Shown here: in pieces, positions 29,807 through 34,234 of the stretch | How positions within the stretch are numbered: the first letter of the stretch is position 1 | How the letters are laid out: each line of letters opens with the position of its first letter | Assembly: GCA_027972325.1 (NCBI GenBank) | Contig: JAPMOS010000287.1 | Location: 1 to 34,234 of the forward strand | DNA from: Paratrimastix pyriformis | Taxonomy: Eukaryota > Preaxostyla > Paratrimastigidae | Length of the DNA stretch: 34,234 nucleotides | Direction of reading: 5' to 3' | The notes under the pieces: generated by a model | The model's input: only the letters and a program-made list of their open reading frames with translations | Databases searched by the model: none | Told to the model about the DNA's origin: nothing | Position numbers and translations under genes: made by a program

Positions 29807-30636
29807 GTCAGTGCGCTCCAACAGGGAACGGTCACGAAGAACCCCCCTGAGGTAGAAGGGGTAAGAGCGTTCCCAGAGGACGATCTCATCGAGCCTCATC
29901 GGGCCCTCGATGGGGTGGTCGTCGAATGCAGCCTCGGAATCAAGGAGCAGGGTAATGAGCAAGGCTCTTGCTGACACGCCCCTGTAGGTCTGCGACGTAT
30001 CAGAACAGCGTCCGCTGGTCAAGGAAAAAAGGACGCCACCGAAAGCGAGAACCATCCGGGTGAGTACCTTGTGCAACTCAACACAGATGGAAGCGGAGAA
30101 ATCGTACTCAGTCAACGGCTTCAAAAAGTGAACGGGGACGATGAGGCCGGGATTCAGATGATTCGTGTTCGGGAACCAACTTGCCAGCAGCTTGGGGAAG
30201 ATCCGTTCGTAAAAAGCCTGTCGGCTTAGGTGCACCTCGGTCTTGTCCTCCGGTTGAAAGAAGTCGTGGAGGAGAGGCATGAGAAACCCACAACACATCA
30301 GGGAAAACAGTAAACAGACCGATTGAGGAGCGGGGGAGCAGCGGACTTCGTAGCCGGGGGGGCTTGTCGTGGCATCATGCCGGGAAGGGGCTCAGGAAGG
30401 GGCTCAGGAAGGGGCTCAGGAAGGGGCTCAGGAAGGGGCTCAGGAAGGGGCTCAGGAAGGGGCTCAGGAAGGGACTCAGGAAGGGGCTCAGGAAGGGACT
30501 CAGGAAGGGACTCAGGAAGGGGCTCAGGAAGGGACTCGGGAACGTCCTCGACGAGAATGATCACCTGGCGAGACCGAGTCCGTCTGCTAAGCATGGCATG
30601 ACTTGCCTGCTTCCTCTGCATTTTGGCGGTTTCCAT
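29807..30636 (-). pseudogene. Unknown gene family, copy 2 (probable pseudogene)
   Basis: Exon 1 starts at ATG 30636 ([15 protein letters not shown]), then reads about 14 repeats of Glu-Pro-Leu/Ser-Pro from 12-bp DNA units, and ends PPLLNR. The intron region begins GTCTGTTT at 30319. Exon 2 sequence (FFQPEDKTEV, RQAFYERIFPKLLASWFP, VLTRMVLAFGGVLFSL) is almost identical to copy 1. Compared with copy 1, seven bases covering the CCAG acceptor are missing near 30268, so normal splicing is probably lost, and the 3' end stops at 29807, well short of copy 3. The close similarity to copy 1 suggests a recent segmental duplication. Confidence 0.6.
30377..30545. repeat. 12-bp minisatellite GGAAGGGGCTCA
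   Basis: About 14 head-to-tail units of GGAAGGG(G/A)CTCA. The unit is in frame with exon 1 of family copy 2 and encodes Glu-Pro-Leu-Pro or Glu-Ser-Leu-Pro on the minus strand. Copy 1 has about six units at 24556-24627, so the array length varies between copies. Confidence 0.9.
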
Positions 30637-30966
30637 GCGGGATACTCCAGGGGGTAACAGCCACTCTTTTCAAAACCAGGAAGTTCAAAATCAGACACAA
30701 GGAAAGCACTATTTCTCACGCCATCTCTCTGTTTTGTTCCCCTTGTAGGACGAACTACGGCTGGCACACGCTCTTCTCGGTGAATGGATCCACGCTGACG
30801 GGTTCCGCACAAGATAAAAGTTTTGGTCGAACAATAGATCAACGAAGGTCTTCTCGATGCGACTAGGCTCCAGGGGGTAATAGCCACTCTTTTCAAAAAA
30901 ACAGGGACACATGGAAAGCAGGAAGAAGGTGGCGGAGAGAGATAGAGACAAAAAGTCTCGGGTTGT
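30637..30966. other. Spacer between family copies 2 and 3 with a direct repeat
   Basis: No gene supported. CTCCAGGGGGTAACAGCCAC with the following TCTTTTCAAAA at 30646-30676 is repeated with one change at 30869-30899. The interval of about 220 bp has a CCCCTTGTAG acceptor-like string near 30749. It may be the promoter of copy 2 or a small inserted element flanked by direct repeats. Confidence 0.4.
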
Positions 30967-32893
30967 TTATGCGCTCCCAGTGAACTTGAAGAGACAGTCC
31001 CAATGGGCCGGAATCTCGCGGTAGCAGGTGTTGGTGCGGAACTTGTGGCACTGAATCGACCAGTCATAGGTCTTCCGTTCGTCTTCGGAGAGAGCGAGGT
31101 ATTCACGTTCGCAAGCCTGGAATACCTTGGGGAACTGTTCTCCGTAGTAGTCAGTGAGTTCCAACATGGAACGGTCATGAAAAACCTCCTTGACGTAGAA
31201 GGGGAAAGTGCGTTCCCAGAGGGCAAGCTCATCCAGCCTCATGTGGCCATCGACGGCACGGTCGACGCCGAATGCAGCCTCGGAATCCAGACACACAAGA
31301 ATCATCAAGGCTCTTGAAGTCAGGAACTGGTAGGTCTTCTCGATATCAGCACTTTGACCGCAGGTCATCGAAAACAGGATTTTTCCGAAGGTGAGTCCCA
31401 ACCGGTTAAGTACCTTGTGCAACTCAACACAGATGGCACCGGAGAGTCGGTACTCAGCCATGGTCTCGAAAAAATGAACAGGGACGATGAGACCGCGATT
31501 CAGATGGTTTGTGCTCGGGAACCAACTTGCCAGCAGCTTGGGAAAGATCCGTTCGTAAAATGCCTGTCGAGTGAGTTTCAACACTTCCTTTGTCTCCGAT
31601 TGCCAGACGAGGTAGATCCTGGAGGAGAGGTTTTAAGGAACCCACAAGAGGTAAAACAGAAAACAGACCGATTGAGGGGCGGGGGCGGTGTTCGACGACG
31701 ACAGAGGCGGAGGACTCGAAGTTGTGGGAGGGACTGCTGCTGGACGCGATGACGTGGAACTCGTGGCGGTGCGGGGCGTTCTGGGAGGCACGGAAGCTCG
31801 ATCCGGAGCCACTGCTGGAGGCTTTGCAGTCGTGCTCGTGGCGGTGACCGGGGCTGCACGTGGGGTTCTGGGAGGCACGGAAGCCCGACCCGGAGCCACT
31901 GCTGGAGGCGTGGCAGTCGTGCTCGTGGCGGTGACCGGGGCTGCACGTGGGGTTCTGGGAGGCACGGAAGCCCGACCCGGAGCCACTGCTGGAGGCGTGG
32001 CAGTAGTGCTCGTGGCGGTGACCGGGGCTGCACGTGAGGCGGAGGACGCGACAGGGGCTGCACGTGGGGTTCTGGAAGGCACGGATGCCGGAGGCGGAGG
32101 CGTCTTGAGAGCAACGATTGAACCAGCAGCCGGCGGCGGCGGTGAACGCTGGGTTGCCAGGATCGATGTCGGGGAACGGGAGCGGACCTCTTGATAGCCG
32201 GGGGCCTGTGCTGGCGTCTTGGGCGGGATGGAGTCGGGCAGTTTCTTGGGAGGCGAACCCGCCCTCGGTTTCGGAGGAGGGGCGCGACGACGACGGAGGG
32301 GCGGTCCGGCGTTGGGGGCTGCTTTGAGGGCGTCGGAGGAGGGGCTGCGGTCTGCTCGGGTTCGGGGTCAGCTCAGGTTCGGCGGGCTGCTCGGGTTCGG
32401 CGAGCTGCTCGGGTTCACCAGGGACGGACTGCTCGGCGGCTTCCGGTTCTGTGCCGGTTTGCTGTAGTTCGGACTGCGCCGGTTCGGGTTCTGAGGGTTC
32501 TGCGGGTTCGGTGGTGGTGGCCTGCACAGGGTCGGAGGTAGTCACCTCGGGTTCAGTTGTGGTGGTCTCCAAAGGTTCGATGGTGGTCTGCTCAGGCACG
32601 GGCTCGGTGGTCTGCTCTGGCACGGTGGTCTGCTCAGGCTCAGGGGTCTCCTCGGGCTCGGCGGTGGGCGGCTCGGGTAGCACGCTCGCCCGCGCATGTT
32701 CGCTGCTGGAAGAATGCTCGGCTGATGGAATGAAGACGACTGGGTGATGTTGATCGGCATCCTGGCTGGCATGTTGGGTCTCCTTGTTCTTGTTCGATCG
32801 CCTCGTGTTCCTGGCTGGCGCGTTGGGTCTCCTCTTGCTCAGCTTCATCTTCGGTGACAGTGTCCAGGCGAAGAGGCGAGGCCGGCGCAGCAT
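30967..32893 (-). CDS. Unknown gene family, copy 3 (best preserved)
   Basis: Exon 2 (30967-31618) is complete to its stop: IYLVWQSETKEVLKL, RQAFYERIFPKLLASWFP, GLIVPVHFFETMAEYRL, VELHKVLNRLGLTFGKIL, DGHMRLDELALWERTFPFYV, DYYGEQFPKVFQACEREYLA, DERKTYDWSIQCHKFRTNTC and a short tail ending FKFTGSA. A 50-nt intron (31619-31668, GTCTGTTT...CTCCAG) matches the other copies. Upstream (31669-32893) is long low-complexity sequence: basic N-terminus, then Thr/Glu/Pro repeats (EPEQTTVPEQTTEPVPEQTT) and an 87-bp minisatellite. The open frame of the low-complexity part and the frame that splices into exon 2 differ, so another intron or a break is needed. Function unknown. The start at 32893 is uncertain. 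Confidence 0.55.
31765..32060. repeat. 87-bp coding minisatellite in family copy 3
   Basis: Units with CGTGCTCGTGGCGGTGACCG, GGGCTGCACGTGGGGTTCTG and GGAGCCACTGCTGGAGGC start at about 31831, 31918 and 32005: exactly 87 bp (29 codons) apart, a little over three units. They are open in all three minus-strand frames, so the true frame cannot be chosen from openness alone. Confidence 0.85.
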
Positions 32894-33101
32894 CGGCGGG
32901 ATGACTTGGGTTCAGCGCGCGCGTTTCCTCGAATGGCCTCGCGGTTCCTCCTCCGAGGAGTCATCCCGCGAGTGACGAGGAGTCGGGTAACGGCGGCCGC
33001 TGCGTCTCACGAAGTTCCTGAGTGCTTTCCTTGGGCATTTTGGCGGGATCAAGTGTGGCTATTACCCAAGGTTAGAGCCACTAAACCATCAAATGTTTGT
33101 C

Positions 33102-33484
33102 GGGTACTAAAATCCATACCGGCGGTATGGATTTTCAATCGAATTTTTCGAGGTGGTGTTCCGACATCATCCCAAGTGTTTTTCGATGAAACTCATCGAT
33201 TTACATCATCAGAACCGTATCACGATGTTTGTCGGTACAAATCCATACCGGCGGTATGGATTTTCAATAAATCGAATTTTCGGGTGGTGTTCTGACATCA
33301 TCCCAAGTGTTTTCGATGAAACTCATCGATTTACATCATCAGAACCGGTATCGCGATGTTTGTCGGGTACTAAAATCCATACCGGCGGTATGGTTTTCAA
33401 TAGAAATCGAATTTTTCGGGTGGTGTTCCGACATCATCCCAAGTGTTTTCGATGAAACAAATCGATTTGCATCATCAGAACAAG
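33102..33484. repeat. Palindrome-bearing tandem repeat, about 132-bp unit
   Basis: Three units starting near 33102, 33234 and 33367. Each has AATCCATACCGGCGGTATGG (palindromic core CCATACCGGCGGTATGG), TCGAATTTTTCG, GTGTTCCGACATCATCCCAA, TTTTCGATGAAAC and TCGATTTACATCATCAGAAC. It is a diverged relative of the array at 24628-24985 and, like it, lies upstream of a copy of the unknown gene family. Confidence 0.85.
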
Positions 33485-33502
33485 GTTACACGAATATGGG
33501 AG

Positions 33503-33766
33503 GTGAGATACTCTCTACTCGTGTTGATGTTCACATGCAAACCTCGCGCAAAGAAAATTCCAACCGGATGTGGCACAGATGCCAACAACCTCGGTTCGCG
33601 TAAGACACGTTATCTTTCTCCTGATTCGGAACTCCCGCTGGGAGGAGGGTGGGTCAGTGAAGTATCTCTACTCTATGTTAAATTAACTCTTTGTTTGGGT
33701 CGATACTGAGCAAGTTACCTCTAGAACACAAAGTGTTCTCGGAGTGAGATACTCTCTCTCGTGTCT
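33503..33766. repeat. Direct repeat GTGAGATACTCTCT(A)CTCGTGT
   Basis: The string occurs at about 33503-33525 and 33744-33766. Between them a related AGTGAAGTATCTCTACTC occurs near 33656. These may be end repeats of the broken recombinase element to the right. Otherwise nothing is recognised from 33485 to 33900. Confidence 0.45.
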
Positions 33767-33912
33767 AGGAGAGACAAGCCTCACGCGAGGCCCACCACCC
33801 GCAGCCAAGTCGCCTGGAGGCCCCGCACGAGCAGGAGAGAATACTTAACCAGCGCAAAGCGGAACGACAAAACCACTCTGTGAAAACAACAGCATTACCT
33901 TTGGCGCTCTCA

Positions 33913-34224
33913 TTACAGAGAAAGAGAGAACACGGGAGGCCCCAAACATGCAACGGGAAAGAAAGGACGAGAATCAGGCGTAAATTGCCGCCCCAACTCA
34001 GCCAATTCTGACTTCTGAGATAGAATTTGGTGAAGGTGTCTGAGCGGGAGGACCAACGAAACTGGAAGCACCAACGCCTCAGGAATTCCAGCCTCAGAGC
34101 CGGAAGACCCCATACCCCTCAAGCAATGGGGCTTGAACTTCTTGGGGTCAATCCCCGCCTCACCATCAGCCGGACACACAGGCCAGCCACTTCGCCATAC
34201 ATGGGCGGCCGATCCGGAGCACAC
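33913..34224 (-). pseudogene. Tyrosine recombinase remnant (DIRS/Ngaro-like, fossil)
   Basis: The minus strand carries KKFKPHCLRGMGSSGSEAG, matching the HxxR box and the small-residue helix of retroelement tyrosine recombinases, and nearby a DTFTKFYLR block with the nucleophile Tyr preceded by a Trp-Ser-Ser stretch. The order and spacing fit the C-terminal end of a DIRS/PAT/Ngaro-type recombinase. It is broken, not a single open frame, and it continues beyond the window edge. It differs from the recombinase at 6780-7633, which has the Crypton-like FRRGG box. Confidence 0.55.
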
Positions 34225-34234
34225 AAAGAGGGGC

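Noticed and set aside
30377-30545. Short regular repeats resembling a CRISPR array or a Gly-Ser-Arg repeat protein on the plus strand
   Set aside because: Twelve-base units have no spacers. The plus-strand GSGR frame is the shadow of the minus-strand Glu-Pro-Leu-Pro exon that is conserved in family copies 1 and 2.

Overview
This is a eukaryotic nuclear window, probably from a free-living protist or alga. Genes are interrupted by many short introns (46-81 nt), host coding DNA is strongly G/C at third codon positions, and the DNA is packed with nested mobile elements. I cannot name the organism. There is no rRNA, tRNA or CRISPR array that I can support.

Layout. (1) 1-6675: about 6.7 kb without convincing genes, bounded by a 39/40-bp terminal inverted repeat and filled with degenerate tandem repeats and a fold-back element. 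(2) 6780-7630: a Crypton/DIRS-type tyrosine recombinase C-terminal part with a proline-rich tail. (3) 7809-8687: a fold-back MITE, complete on the left and as a half copy on the right, around about 700 bp of empty sequence. (4) 8688-13080: an AT-rich fossil fragment of a Polinton-like virus, with capsid-type protein, packaging ATPase with zinc finger, acidic protein, membrane protein and fibre-like protein. It is broken in a few places. (5) 13081-21579: two nearly identical DIRS-like retroelements, the second (16749-21173, minus strand, 114-bp inverted terminal repeats) inserted inside the first (plus strand). (6) 21544-24630: two minus-strand host-type genes that appear to be cut by one inversion of about 1.14 kb (22762-23904). 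(7) 25039-29498: one long plus-strand gene whose eleven exons join in phase into about 1287 codons and end in a beta-class SAM-dependent amino-methyltransferase domain (GDA ... DAPW ... KP ... FCGCG). (8) 29600-32900: two further minus-strand copies of the unknown gene family already seen at 24 kb. (9) 33100-34234: palindrome-containing tandem repeats and a broken tyrosine recombinase remnant.

The most interesting points are the uncharacterised multi-exon methyltransferase protein, the unusual 5' splice sites of this genome (GTC, mostly GTCTGY, rather than GTRAGT), the repeated unknown gene family with Pro-Glu-Leu-Pro repeats and palindromic repeats upstream, the small inversion that splits two genes, and the young nested DIRS pair lying in an old virus copy.
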